From: Hymenobacter terrenus
Lineage (GTDB): Bacteria; Bacteroidota; Bacteroidia; Cytophagales; Hymenobacteraceae
Assembly: GCF_000972495.1 (NCBI RefSeq)
Contig: NZ_LATM01000007.1
Coordinates: 62,001 to 126,000 of the forward strand
Direction of reading: 5' to 3'
Length of the DNA stretch: 64,000 nucleotides
The notes beneath the pieces are model-generated. The model was not told the DNA's origin, made no database searches, and worked only from the letters and a program-made list of their open reading frames with translations. Below, in pieces: positions 18,814 through 27,775 of this stretch; the first letter of the stretch is position 1; every line of letters starts with the position of its first letter. The translations under genes were made by a program, and so were the position numbers.

Positions 18814-18952
18814 TTCGGGGCAGAATAAGTTTTTGGCAGAGCAGGCCGGGCAGAAATTGCAAAAGGTCCCCGGCCACCTGCTGTATTAATGTAATTCAAT
18901 GTTAACTGCTTGATAAATGCCGGTTTATTCTGCTTAGCACCTATTTCTCCTG

Positions 18953-21900
18953 ATGCAACCTACCTCCCCCGCTCCCGGCCTATACCGGCCTGAATTTGAG
19001 CACGATGCCTGCGGGACTGGTTTCATTACCTACCTCAACGGCCGCAAAACGCACGGCATCATCGGCGACGCGCTCACCATGCTCGAAAACATGGAGCACC
19101 GCGGCGCTTGCGGCTGCGATGCCGACTCCGGCGATGGGGCCGGCCTGCTGCTGCAAGTGCCCCATTGGTTTTTTCTGGAAGAGTGCACCAGCCTGAGCAT
19201 CCGCCTGCCCGAGCCAGGCGCCTACGGTGTGGGCATGATGGCGGTGCCCAAAGACGAGACCACCCGCGCCGCCTGCCACCAGCGCATCGAAGCGGCGGCG
19301 GGGCAGCTCGGCCTGCCCGTGCTGGGCTACCGGCCCGTACCGGTGAACCCGACCGGCATTGGCCCCACGGCCCTGGCGGGCGAGCCGGCCATGGAACAGG
19401 TGTTCGTGGGTCGTCCCGTCGGCATCACGCAGCCCGATGACTTTGAGCGCAAGCTGTACGTGCTGCGGCGGCTCATCGAGAAAACTGTGGTCGACGAGGT
19501 AGGCGCGGCAGCCGCGGACTTTTACTTCGCCTCCTTTTCCTGCAAAGTCATCGTGTACAAAGGCCAGCTGACTACCTATCAGGTGCGTGGCTACTTCCCC
19601 GATTTGAGCGACGAGCGGGTCACTTCGGCCTTCGGCATGGTGCATTCGCGGTTTTCAACCAACACCTTTCCGAGTTGGAAGCTGGCCCAGCCTTTCCGGC
19701 TGCTAGCACACAATGGCGAGATCAACACGCTGCGGGGCAACCTGAACTGGTTTTACGCTGGCTTGCGCAACTACGTATCGCCCTACTTCTCGGCCGAGGA
19801 AATGGACATCCTTCTGCCCGTTATTAACAGCAACCAGTCGGACTCGGCCTGCCTGGATAACATCGTGGAGATTCTGCTGCACTCGGGCCGCTCGCTGCCC
19901 CATGTGATGATGATGCTGGTGCCCGAAGCCTGGGACGGCAATACTTTGATGGACCCGCTGAAAAAGGCTTTCTACGAGTTTCACGCCACATTTATGGAGC
20001 CCTGGGATGGCCCGGCGGCCTTGCTTTTCACCGATGGCCGCATGATAGGCGCCATGCTCGACCGCAACGGCCTACGCCCCCTACGCTACGTAGAAACCGA
20101 GGACGGCCGCGTGCTGGTGGCCTCCGAGGCCGGCGTGCTGCCCATCGCTCAAAGCATCGTGGTGCAGAAAGGGCGCCTGCAGCCCGGCAAGATGCTGCTC
20201 GTTGACACTGTGGCCGGCCGCATCATTGCCGACGATGAGTTGAAGGCCCACGCCGCCGGCCGGCAGCCCTACGGCGAGTGGCTGAACGAGTACCAGATTC
20301 GGTTGGAAGAACTGCCCGAACCGCGCCAGGTATTCACTGATTTAGCAGCTGACTCGGTGTTCAAATACCACCAGGTGTTCGGCTACACCCGCGAAGACAT
20401 CGACGCGCTCATCACCCCAATGGCGCTGGAGGGCAAGGAGCCCATTGGCTCGATGGGCGTGGACGTGCCGCTGGCCGTGCTTTCCGACCAGCCTCAGCAC
20501 CTGAGCAGCTACTTTAAGCAGTTTTTTGCCCAGGTGACCAACCCGCCCATCGACCCCATCCGGGAGCGACTGGTGATGAGCCTGGCCACCTTTTTGGGCA
20601 ACAACGGTAACATTCTGGATGAGGACAAGCACCATTGCCACTGCGTGGCACTGCGCCAGCCCATTCTCTCCAACCATGAGCTGGAGAAGCTACGCAGCAT
20701 CGACACGGGCATGTTCAATGCTAAGACGCTGCAAACCTATTTCCGGGCCGACTGCCGGCCGGGCTCGCTGCAAAACGGCCTGGCCCGCCTCTGCCGCTAC
20801 GCCGAGGACGCCGTGCACGACGGCTTTGAGGTGCTGATTTTGTCGGACCGCGCCGTGGACTCCGAACACGCGCCCATTCCATCGCTGCTGGCCGTGTCGG
20901 CCGTGCATCACCATCTCATCAAGCTAGGGTACCGGGGCTCGGTGGGCCTGGTGGTGGAGGCTGGCGACGTGTGGGAAGTGCACCACTTCGCCTGCCTGCT
21001 GGCCTTTGGGGGCACGGCCATCAACCCCTACCTAGCGCTGTCCACCATTCGGACCATGCACGAGGCCCGGCAGTTTGCCACCGGCCACGACCATGCGCAG
21101 CTGACCAACAACTACATCAAGGCGGTGTGCGACGGGCTGCTGAAGATTTTCTCGAAGATGGGCATCTCCACTCTGCAATCGTACCATGGCGCGCAGGTGT
21201 TCGAGATTCTGGGGCTGAACCAAGATGTGGTGGACCAGTATTTCTGCGGCGCCGTAACCCGCATTGGTGGGCTAGGGCTGGATGAAATAGCCCGCGAAAC
21301 GCTCTACAAGCACTTCCAGGGCTTCCGAAGCACAACGCCCGAGGAGCAAACCCTGCTGCCCGACGGCGGCGTGTACCACTGGCGTCGCCGGGGCGAGGCG
21401 CACGTGTTCAACCCCGAAACCGTGCACCTGCTGCAGCTTGCTACCCGCACCAACAACTACGCCACCTACCAGCGCTACGCCCGCCTGGTGAATGAGCCGC
21501 CGGAACGCCTCTTCTCGCTGCGGGGGCTGCTCGATTTTGCCCGCCACCGTGAGGCCATTCCGCTGGAAGAAGTGGAGCCGGCCGTGGCCATCATGCGGCG
21601 CTTCGCCACCGGGGCCATGTCGTTCGGCTCCATTTCGCACGAGGCCCACAGCACCTTGGCCATCGCCATGAACCGCATTGGCGGCAAGAGCAATACCGGC
21701 GAGGGCGGCGAGGACCCGCTGCGCTACGAGAAGCTGGCAAACGGCGACTCCATGCGTTCGGCCATCAAGCAGGTAGCTTCGGCCCGCTTCGGCGTGACGG
21801 CCCACTACCTCACCAACGCCGACGAGCTGCAAATCAAGATGGCTCAGGGCGCCAAGCCCGGCGAGGGCGGCCAGCTCCCCGGCCACAAAGTCGACGCCTG

Positions 21901-23476
21901 GATTGCCAAGGTGCGCCACGCCACGCCCGGCGTGGGCCTAATTTCGCCGCCCCCGCACCACGACATCTACTCCATCGAAGACCTGGCCCAGCTCATCTTC
22001 GACCTGAAAAACGCCAACCGCGCCGCCCGCATCAACGTGAAGCTGGTGAGCAAGGCGGGCGTGGGTACCATCGCGGCGGGTGTGGCCAAGGCCCACGCCG
22101 ATGTCATCCTCATTGCCGGCTACGACGGCGGCACCGGCGCCTCGCCCATCAGTTCCATCAAGCACGCCGGGCTGCCCTGGGAGCTGGGACTGGCCGAGGC
22201 CCACCAAACCCTGGTGCGCAATCAGCTCCGCAGCCGCGTGGTGCTGCAAGCCGACGGCCAGCTCAAAACCGGCCGCGACTTGGCCGTGGCGGCGCTGCTG
22301 GGGGCCGAAGAATGGGGCGTAGCCACGGCGGCGCTGGTGGCCGGCGGCTGCGTGATGATGCGCAAATGCCACCTCAACACCTGTCCCGTGGGCGTGGCCA
22401 CCCAAGACCCCGAACTGCGCAAGCTCTTCAGCGGCCAGCCCGAGCACATCGTCAACCTATTTCGCTTCCTGGCCGAGGAGCTGCGCGAAATCATGGCCGC
22501 GCTGGGTTTTCGAACGGTGAACGAGATGGTGGGCCGCCCGGAATTCCTGAAGGTGCGCGAAAACCTCACCCACTGGAAAGCCCGCCATTTAGACCTCTCC
22601 GGCATTCTGCACCCGGCTGCCAACAGTTCTGGCGGCACTCTCTACCACAGCGAAGACCAAGACCACGGCCTGGCCAACGTGCTGGACTGGCAGCTGCTCG
22701 AGCACGCCCAACCGGCTCTGAACGAGCGGACGCCCGTTTTTGCCTCTTTTGAAGTGCACAACACCGACCGCACCATCGGCACGCTGCTTTCGAATGAGAT
22801 TGCCAAGCGCTACCACGCCGCCGGCCTGCCCGACGACACCATTAACTTCCGCTTCCGCGGTTCGGCGGGGCAGAGCTTTGGCGCCTTCAGCGTGAAGGGC
22901 CTGTCTTTTTCGCTGGAAGGTGAGGCCAATGACTACGTGGGCAAGGGTCTGTCGGGAGCGCATCTGGCCATTTTCCCGTCGGCAGATGCCTGCTTCGTGC
23001 CCGAGCAGAACATCATCATCGGCAACGTGGCGCTGTACGGCGCCACCTCCGGCGAGCTGTTCGTACGCGGGCAGGCCGGCGAGCGGTTCGCGGTGCGCAA
23101 CTCCGGCGCCACGGCCGTGGTGGAAGGCGTGGGTGACCACGGCTGCGAGTACATGACCGGCGGCCGGGCCCTCATCCTGGGCAGCACGGGCCGCAACTTC
23201 GCCGCCGGCATGAGCGGCGGCACTGCTTGGGTGTACGACCCCGACGGCACCTTCCCCGCCAACTGCAACCCCGAAATGGTGGAGCTCGACCCGCTCGACG
23301 CCGACGACGAAGACCAGATTCAGGCCCTACTGCGCAAACACGTGCAACTCACCGGCAGCCAAGTAGCCGCATTTCTTTTAGGAAACTGGTCGGAGGAAGC
23401 CGGCCGCTTCGTGAAAGTGTTTCCGAGCGAATACAAAAAGGTGCTGCAAAAAGCGCGGTATGCCACGGTGGAGTAA
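18953..23476 (+). CDS. gltB: Glutamate synthase large subunit
   Basis: 1507 residues. Residues 1-19 are a propeptide-like leader ahead of Cys20 in HDACGTGFITY, the catalytic glutaminase nucleophile. The class II amidotransferase domain spans ~20-430, the central domain ~470-770, and the FMN barrel ~800-1200 with AGYDGGTGASPISSIKHAG. The 3Fe-4S cysteines follow the Cx5Cx4C pattern (C1133, C1139, C1144). The C-terminal GXGXG beta-helix fills the remainder. With GltD it makes two glutamates from glutamine and 2-oxoglutarate, feeding IlvE and other transaminases. Normally followed directly by gltD; here a GIY-YIG unit intervenes. Confidence 0.98.
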   Translation: MQPTSPAPGLYRPEFEHDACGTGFITYLNGRKTHGIIGDALTMLENMEHRGACGCDADSGDGAGLLLQVPHWFFLEECTSLSIRLPEPGAYGVGMMAVPKDETTRAACHQRIEAAAGQLGLPVLGYRPVPVNPTGIGPTALAGEPAMEQVFVGRPVGITQPDDFERKLYVLRRLIEKTVVDEVGAAAADFYFASFSCKVIVYKGQLTTYQVRGYFPDLSDERVTSAFGMVHSRFSTNTFPSWKLAQPFRLLAHNGEINTLRGNLNWFYAGLRNYVSPYFSAEEMDILLPVINSNQSDSACLDNIVEILLHSGRSLPHVMMMLVPEAWDGNTLMDPLKKAFYEFHATFMEPWDGPAALLFTDGRMIGAMLDRNGLRPLRYVETEDGRVLVASEAGVLPIAQSIVVQKGRLQPGKMLLVDTVAGRIIADDELKAHAAGRQPYGEWLNEYQIRLEELPEPRQVFTDLAADSVFKYHQVFGYTREDIDALITPMALEGKEPIGSMGVDVPLAVLSDQPQHLSSYFKQFFAQVTNPPIDPIRERLVMSLATFLGNNGNILDEDKHHCHCVALRQPILSNHELEKLRSIDTGMFNAKTLQTYFRADCRPGSLQNGLARLCRYAEDAVHDGFEVLILSDRAVDSEHAPIPSLLAVSAVHHHLIKLGYRGSVGLVVEAGDVWEVHHFACLLAFGGTAINPYLALSTIRTMHEARQFATGHDHAQLTNNYIKAVCDGLLKIFSKMGISTLQSYHGAQVFEILGLNQDVVDQYFCGAVTRIGGLGLDEIARETLYKHFQGFRSTTPEEQTLLPDGGVYHWRRRGEAHVFNPETVHLLQLATRTNNYATYQRYARLVNEPPERLFSLRGLLDFARHREAIPLEEVEPAVAIMRRFATGAMSFGSISHEAHSTLAIAMNRIGGKSNTGEGGEDPLRYEKLANGDSMRSAIKQVASARFGVTAHYLTNADELQIKMAQGAKPGEGGQLPGHKVDAWIAKVRHATPGVGLISPPPHHDIYSIEDLAQLIFDLKNANRAARINVKLVSKAGVGTIAAGVAKAHADVILIAGYDGGTGASPISSIKHAGLPWELGLAEAHQTLVRNQLRSRVVLQADGQLKTGRDLAVAALLGAEEWGVATAALVAGGCVMMRKCHLNTCPVGVATQDPELRKLFSGQPEHIVNLFRFLAEELREIMAALGFRTVNEMVGRPEFLKVRENLTHWKARHLDLSGILHPAANSSGGTLYHSEDQDHGLANVLDWQLLEHAQPALNERTPVFASFEVHNTDRTIGTLLSNEIAKRYHAAGLPDDTINFRFRGSAGQSFGAFSVKGLSFSLEGEANDYVGKGLSGAHLAIFPSADACFVPEQNIIIGNVALYGATSGELFVRGQAGERFAVRNSGATAVVEGVGDHGCEYMTGGRALILGSTGRNFAAGMSGGTAWVYDPDGTFPANCNPEMVELDPLDADDEDQIQALLRKHVQLTGSQVAAFLLGNWSEEAGRFVKVFPSEYKKVLQKARYATVE

Positions 23477-23479
23477 CAA

Positions 23480-23620
23480 AACGTCATGTTGTCAGGCCGT
23501 CATGCAGAGCGCAGCGAAGCATCTCGCGTGGGGGAGTAATCTAATCGAAAGGACGATCCAATCGGGAGGACGATGCGAGCGAGATGCTTCGTTCTGCATG
23601 ACAGGCTGGAATGACGTTCT
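23480..23620 (+). repeat. Left foldback arm of GIY-YIG unit, family A
   Basis: Contains GTCATGCAGAGCGCAGCGAA and the inner mirror GAGATGCTTCGTTCTGCATG, so it folds on itself. It has the loop word AGTAATCTAA, the complement of the one in other family A copies. About the first 100 bp match the right arm almost base for base in inverse orientation. Confidence 0.9.
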
Positions 23621-23654
23621 TTATATAATCAGAATCAACCATCCCCCCTACCGC

Positions 23655-23960
23655 ATGTACGTCTATATGCTCACCAATCCCACCCGAGCAGTTCTTTACA
23701 TTGGCGTAACGAATAATTTGACCCGCCGACTGGCAGAACACGCCGACAACTTAGGCAACCCCAATAAATTCACGGGCCGCTACCAAATCAACCTGCTCGT
23801 TTACTTTGAAACTCAAACCTCCCCAGCTCAAGCCATTGCCCGCGAAAAAGAGTTGAAGGGCGGGAGCCGCGCAAAAAAAGAAGTCCTGATTGCCAAGTTC
23901 AATCCCACGTGGGCAGCCATTGATTTGGAGACTTGGGCTGGTGAGCCCAAAGAAAGTTGA
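23655..23960 (+). CDS. GIY-YIG nuclease family protein
   Basis: 101 residues from MYVYMLTNPTRAVLYIGVTN; a longer in-frame reading upstream only translates the foldback repeat, so I reject it. The domain is the whole protein: the first motif (VYM in place of GIY), YIG at ~16, the conserved arginine in LTRRLAEH, the metal-binding glutamate in AIAREKELKGG, and NPTW near the end. It belongs to the small UPF0213/YhbQ-like branch. The key Tyr, Arg and Glu are present, so it may nick or cleave DNA. Its placement between inverted foldback copies suggests it acts on them, as RAYT transposases do on REP elements. Confidence 0.92.
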   Translation: MYVYMLTNPTRAVLYIGVTNNLTRRLAEHADNLGNPNKFTGRYQINLLVYFETQTSPAQAIAREKELKGGSRAKKEVLIAKFNPTWAAIDLETWAGEPKES

Positions 23961-23975
23961 ATAACAAGCGACGTA

Positions 23976-24122
23976 AGAACGTCATGCGGGGCGACCGAAG
24001 GTCGGCGGAGCCAAACATTTCGCTCGCATCATCCTCCCGATTGAATCGTCCTTTCGATTGGATTACTCCCCCACGCGAGATGCTTCGCTGCGCTCTGCAT
24101 GACGGCCTGACAACATGACGTT
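23976..24122 (-). repeat. Right foldback arm of GIY-YIG unit, family A
   Basis: Inverse copy of the left arm, ending AACATGACGTT. The inner part (near 23990-24020) has diverged, with GCGGGGCGACCGAAGGTCGG in place of the self-complementary stretch, so its own hairpin is partly lost. It ends 18 bp before gltD. Confidence 0.9.
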
Positions 24123-24140
24123 CCAGTAAACAACGAAAAC

Positions 24141-25610
24141 ATGGCCAACCCTACCGGCTTCAAAGAATACCCGCGCGAGCTGCCGCCCAAGACTGCGCCG
24201 CAGGAACGCGTGGCACACAACCACGAGTTCGTCGGCACTTATTCCGAAGGGCAACTGACCCAGCAGGCGGCCCGCTGCATGGACTGCGGCATACCGTTTT
24301 GCCACGCAGGCTGCCCGCTGGGCAACATCATTCCCGAATTCAACGACGCCGTGCACGCGCAGGATTGGGCGGCGGCCTATCAGATTCTGTCCTCGACCAA
24401 TAATTTCCCGGAGTTCACGGGTCGCATCTGCCCGGCGCCGTGCGAGGCGGCCTGCGTGCTCAGCATCCACAGCGCCCCGGTGGCCATCGAGGAAATCGAG
24501 AAGCACATTATTGAAATCGCCTTCGCCAAAGGCTATGTGCAGCCTACGGCACCGGTCCTAAAATCGGGCAAAACGGTGGCGGTGGTGGGTTCCGGGCCGG
24601 CGGGCTTGGCGGCGGCGGCGCAGCTGGCAAAGGCCGGCCACGGCGTCACCGTGTTTGAGCGCGACGACCGGCCCGGGGGGCTACTCCGCTACGGCATCCC
24701 CGATTTCAAACTGGATAAGTGGGTGATTGACCGCCGCATTGACTTGTTGAAGGAGGATGGCGTAGTCTTCCGCTGCAACACTGAGATTGGGCACGACTTA
24801 TCCGGCGCCGACCTTATGCGCAGTTTCGATGCCGTGGTGCTGGCTGGCGGGGCCAGCGTGCCGCGCGATCTGCCCATTCCCGGCCGTGAACTACCGGGCA
24901 TTCACTTCGCCATGGACTACCTTACCCAGCACAACCGCCGGGTGAGTGAGCTAGACATTGCGGAAGCAGAGCTGGTCGTCACCGACCAGGACGTGGTCGT
25001 TATCGGCAGCGGCGACACGGGCTCCGACTGCGTGGGCACGGCTAACCGCCAGCGGGCGCGGTCCGTCACCCAATTCGCCCTGATGAGCCAGCCCGGCACC
25101 GAGCGCCCTGCCCACACGCCCTGGCCCGCCGAGCCGCATGTGTTTCGCAGCAGCACCTCCCACGAAGAAGGCTGCCAGCGCTACTGGGGCATCAACACCA
25201 AAGCCTTTCTGGCTGACGAAACCGGTCAGCTCCGCGCCCTGCTCGTGAGCGACGTAACCTGGGAAACCGACGTGCTGGGCCGCCGCCTTCGCTTCGAGGA
25301 AGTGCCCGACTCGGACCGCGAAATCCCTTGCCAGCGCGTGCTCCTGGCCCTGGGTTTCCGCGGCCCTCGCGCGGATGGGCTCTTGGCGCAACTAGACGTG
25401 GAGCTGGATGAGAACGGCAACGTGCGGGCCAGCGAAACCGCTTATCAAACCAATCAGCCCAAGGTTTTTGTGGCCGGCGACATGCGGCGGGGACAGTCGC
25501 TGGTGGTCTGGGCCATTTCGGAGGGGCGCGAGGCAGCCCGGCAGGTGGATGTGTTTCTGACGGGGAAGACCGCGCTGCCAAGCAAAAATGCGGTGGGAAT
25601 GCTGGGATGA
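24141..25610 (+). CDS. gltD: Glutamate synthase small subunit
   Basis: NADPH-oxidising flavoprotein subunit of glutamate synthase, 489 residues. N-terminal Fe-S cysteines lie in [17 protein letters not shown] and [11 protein letters not shown]. The first FAD/NAD fold opens with [20 protein letters not shown] near 150, the second nucleotide site is [19 protein letters not shown] near 285, and the C-terminal FAD motif is [19 protein letters not shown]. Start ATG fits the family ([16 protein letters not shown]). The 664-bp distance from gltB and the element between raise the question of whether gltD still depends on the gltB promoter. Confidence 0.97.
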   Translation: MANPTGFKEYPRELPPKTAPQERVAHNHEFVGTYSEGQLTQQAARCMDCGIPFCHAGCPLGNIIPEFNDAVHAQDWAAAYQILSSTNNFPEFTGRICPAPCEAACVLSIHSAPVAIEEIEKHIIEIAFAKGYVQPTAPVLKSGKTVAVVGSGPAGLAAAAQLAKAGHGVTVFERDDRPGGLLRYGIPDFKLDKWVIDRRIDLLKEDGVVFRCNTEIGHDLSGADLMRSFDAVVLAGGASVPRDLPIPGRELPGIHFAMDYLTQHNRRVSELDIAEAELVVTDQDVVVIGSGDTGSDCVGTANRQRARSVTQFALMSQPGTERPAHTPWPAEPHVFRSSTSHEEGCQRYWGINTKAFLADETGQLRALLVSDVTWETDVLGRRLRFEEVPDSDREIPCQRVLLALGFRGPRADGLLAQLDVELDENGNVRASETAYQTNQPKVFVAGDMRRGQSLVVWAISEGREAARQVDVFLTGKTALPSKNAVGMLG

Positions 25611-25889
25611 GGCCTAGAAAATATCGGGATTAGGCAGGAACGAGTGGAAGAGAGTTGGCCTTAGTTAAAAGTTTGATCCAAAAGTTAAACGGGCAGCCGC
25701 ACTGCCACAGGGGAAAAGCCGATAGGCTGTATTGAGCAACAAAAGATAAAGCGCGTTACTACGATACGTTGCCTGTGTGCTAACACTATTTTCCTTTTGC
25801 TATTCTCAGACGGTATTTTCAGCCCTCTTCCTTAACGTGCTATATTCTCCACTTTCTGAGAGCACACCTGATTTGTTCAAAAACACCCA

Positions 25890-26435
25890 TCAATGGGGGT
25901 CGAAGGAAGCCGGAATAGGCGTTGTCTGGCGTTCCCGGTCAAAGGTCCACGATACTATCCACCACCGGCCATCTTCAAAGTATAGTTGCACGCTGTTGAT
26001 GCCTCTGCGAACCACCGGTCCATCTTTTATTAGCCGAGTTTCATAGGTGCTCCATACATGGGCGATGTTGCCAAAGACCCGCACTTCCCGGTTGATCTCG
26101 TTTTCATAGAAAGCGGTGGTTAATATCATGTTATCAGTCTGCTTATGGAAGTCTTTTAACGACATCGTACTCTGCCGCGTTTGGCCGTTCGTTGTTGCCT
26201 TTTGGTAGGAGTAGACGGCATTGGGATTATGAAGCGACGCATCGCGCTCCCATTGCCTAGGAGCACCAGCCTCGCCGGAAACGACTTCGTAGGAAGCTTT
26301 CATAATGCCGGCGATAGTAGCTACATCGGCAGATTGCGGAAATTTGGTTTGCGGCTTAATCAGGGTGGGAGTTTGTGCTAAGCAGGTGACCAACGAGAGC
26401 CATCCTACGAGCGTTAGGCGAAAAAGAAATGCCAT
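25890..26435 (-). CDS. Secreted NTF2-like/SnoaL-type protein
   Basis: 181 residues from MAFLFRLTLVGWLSLVTCLA, a signal peptide ending near AQTPTL. The mature part has the alternating pattern of DUF4440/SnoaL-like NTF2 folds: AFYENEINREVRVFGNIAHVWSTYETR, then VQLYFEDGRWWIVSWTFDRE, a typical ending of these small cone-shaped domains. No catalytic residues can be assigned. It is in a lower-GC patch after gltD, on the opposite strand, with 279 bp of unremarkable DNA between. A codon at 26462 could add nine residues. Confidence 0.7.
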   Translation of the reverse strand: MAFLFRLTLVGWLSLVTCLAQTPTLIKPQTKFPQSADVATIAGIMKASYEVVSGEAGAPRQWERDASLHNPNAVYSYQKATTNGQTRQSTMSLKDFHKQTDNMILTTAFYENEINREVRVFGNIAHVWSTYETRLIKDGPVVRRGINSVQLYFEDGRWWIVSWTFDRERQTTPIPASFDPH

Positions 26436-26551
26436 TGCATGTAGTGATAAGAGTGTCTGCAAAGCAAGCTAGGGTGTTGCTAATAGAGAAGTTATTTACG
26501 TCAACGGACCTAGCCCTTATGCCGACAGCCCACGGTGTTATGTGCGCCGTT

Positions 26552-26881
26552 CTATAGCATGCGCTTCGCTAAGCTTGCGGCCAAGCACTGGCGGTAGCTT
26601 TTTCCAACCGCTATATCGGCCCCTCCTACCCGCACATGATTGTCCTCCACCGACTCCACGTTCAGCAAATTCACAATACACGAGTTATGAATCCGCATAA
26701 ATTCTGCTGGTAAGTTATCAATCAGCTTCTTCAAGGTCTTGTAATAAATGTGCTTGTGCCCATCCACCATTAGGATCTGCACATAGTTACCTAGTCCCGT
26801 TATGGTAGCTATGTCCAGAAACTTTATTTTAATAATTTTTTTGTCTGCTTTGATGAAAGCAAAGGAAGTGGGGGCATTCAT
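26552..26881 (-). CDS. Stand-alone LytTR DNA-binding protein
   Basis: 109 residues, nearly all of it a LytTR domain: IKIKFLDIATITGLGNYVQILMVDGH, YYKTLKKLIDNLPAEFMRIHNSCIVNLLNVESV and VGKSYRQCLAASL match the family strand order. These domains bind DNA direct repeats and usually follow a response-regulator receiver, which is absent here. No sensor kinase lies next to it. Low-GC composition with neighbours. It may be an orphan regulator or the surviving half of a longer gene; the start codon and intact frame favour the former. Confidence 0.88.
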   Translation of the reverse strand: MNAPTSFAFIKADKKIIKIKFLDIATITGLGNYVQILMVDGHKHIYYKTLKKLIDNLPAEFMRIHNSCIVNLLNVESVEDNHVRVGGADIAVGKSYRQCLAASLAKRML

Positions 26882-27010
26882 AGGGTTTTGGTCCTGAAAT
26901 AAGAGTTTGGTATATTAAGTTAAGTAAATCGCCTCCAAATGGGCGGCTACTCGCCAAAATCAGCACGATTGACAACCGCTACCTGCTGTTCCGATTTGCT
27001 AACTCGTCTG

Positions 27011-27142
27011 TGGAAGTGGTTTAAGTAGACAAGCAGGCACGAAATCTCCTTCATCGTTGAGTTCGAACAGGCTGGCTAATGCTGCATGGTAAGTGCTGTA
27101 ACCTTCGATGAAATAAATCAGCGGTGCGGTATCCAAGAAAAC
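27011..27142 (-). pseudogene. Truncated PIN-domain toxin
   Basis: The minus-strand frame reads VFLDTAPLIYFIEGYSTYHA and continues LASLFELNDEGDF, the N-terminal strand-helix of a VapC-type PIN ribonuclease with its first acidic residue. It has no start codon and breaks off after ~44 residues of an expected ~130. It lies just downstream of the broken partner ORF, the usual order of a toxin-antitoxin pair. Confidence 0.6.
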
Positions 27143-27164
27143 GTTTTACCAGTTAGGTCTTGGC

Positions 27165-27391
27165 TTACCATTGCCGCTCGTCATCCAGGTAAGCATCAAT
27201 GACTGCAGTATTACTCCACAACTCACTACCTACCCCAGCCAGCGCCGACAAACGTACGGCCTCATTCGCAGCCGACGCTGGCTTTCTGAGCAATAACACC
27301 AGCCGCTGAAGCACCGCTAGCTGTTCCGCTTTTGACAGTTTTCGGGCTTCAGATCGGAAAGGATATTGTTGATGGTGGGCGAAACTTCCAT
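27165..27391 (-). pseudogene. Frameshifted antitoxin-like ORF
   Basis: It starts MEVSPTINNILSDLKP and then needs one frameshift near the DNA for KLSKAEQLAVLQRL to continue as VLLLRKPASAANEAVRLSAL and end YLDDERQW. The 227-bp span is not a multiple of three. Its size, position just upstream of the PIN remnant and helical charged character suit a VapB-like antitoxin; the specific family was not identified. Confidence 0.5.
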
Positions 27392-27512
27392 ATTAGCTAG
27401 TTGATTGAATCATTCGGCGCTGCCAGGGCTTTTGCTGGTAAGCCAAGCGGACTTACTCCTTGCCTAGCCTTTCAATTTGTCCAACGTCGAGTCAATGATT
27501 ACCGATTGCACC

Positions 27513-27662
27513 TTACTTAGCGTTTAATTCAGCAGCGGTTTTGAGTTGGTGCTTGGGTAGTTTTTTATGCCACCCAAATATAGAAACCGGGCTTTCAATT
27601 GACCAGTTCACCCCGGCCAAGACGTACAGCGGGTCTCCCTGAATATTCACGTCGATGAGCAT
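27513..27662 (-). CDS. Small ORF, unknown
   Basis: 49 residues beginning MLIDVNIQGDPLYVLAGVNW. The frame is open a further ~13 codons upstream, without a start. It could be a real small protein or the tail of a decayed gene; nothing recognised. Confidence 0.25.
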   Translation of the reverse strand: MLIDVNIQGDPLYVLAGVNWSIESPVSIFGWHKKLPKHQLKTAAELNAK

Positions 27663-27775
27663 GCTTGCGTTGCTGAGCAGCTTGCAGCAGTCGGGGTTGG
27701 GGTAGTGTCAGCTTGTGAAGGGCGCTGCTACTGGCACAAGTTACGCTGCACCAAACTCGCGCCAGTGCCTACCTC

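Larger units (their letters stand above)
23480..24122. mobile_element. Putative mobile unit: GIY-YIG gene in foldback ends
   Basis: 643-bp unit wedged between gltB and gltD. The left arm (23480-23620) and right arm (23976-24122) are near-identical copies of a family A foldback in opposite orientation, so the unit has ~140-bp inverted ends beginning AACGTCATGTTGTCAGGCCG. One complete gene, a GIY-YIG nuclease, lies inside. AGTAACAA precedes the left end and AGTAAACAA follows the right end two bases out, a possible imperfect target duplication. The same arm sequence occurs without the gene at 13863. Mobility is inferred, not shown. Confidence 0.6.
26882..27775. other. Gene-poor decayed stretch
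   Basis: About 900 bp between the LytTR gene and the FAD oxidoreductase with no full gene. It holds a truncated PIN-like toxin, a frameshifted partner ORF and a 49-codon ORF (listed separately). The remaining 26882-27010 and 27392-27512 show nothing I recognise. Confidence 0.6.

Noticed and set aside
18676..18952. Riboswitch or second attenuator ahead of gltB.
   Set aside because: A GC-rich hairpin is present but there is no T-run, no leader ORF and no match to a riboswitch core I know.
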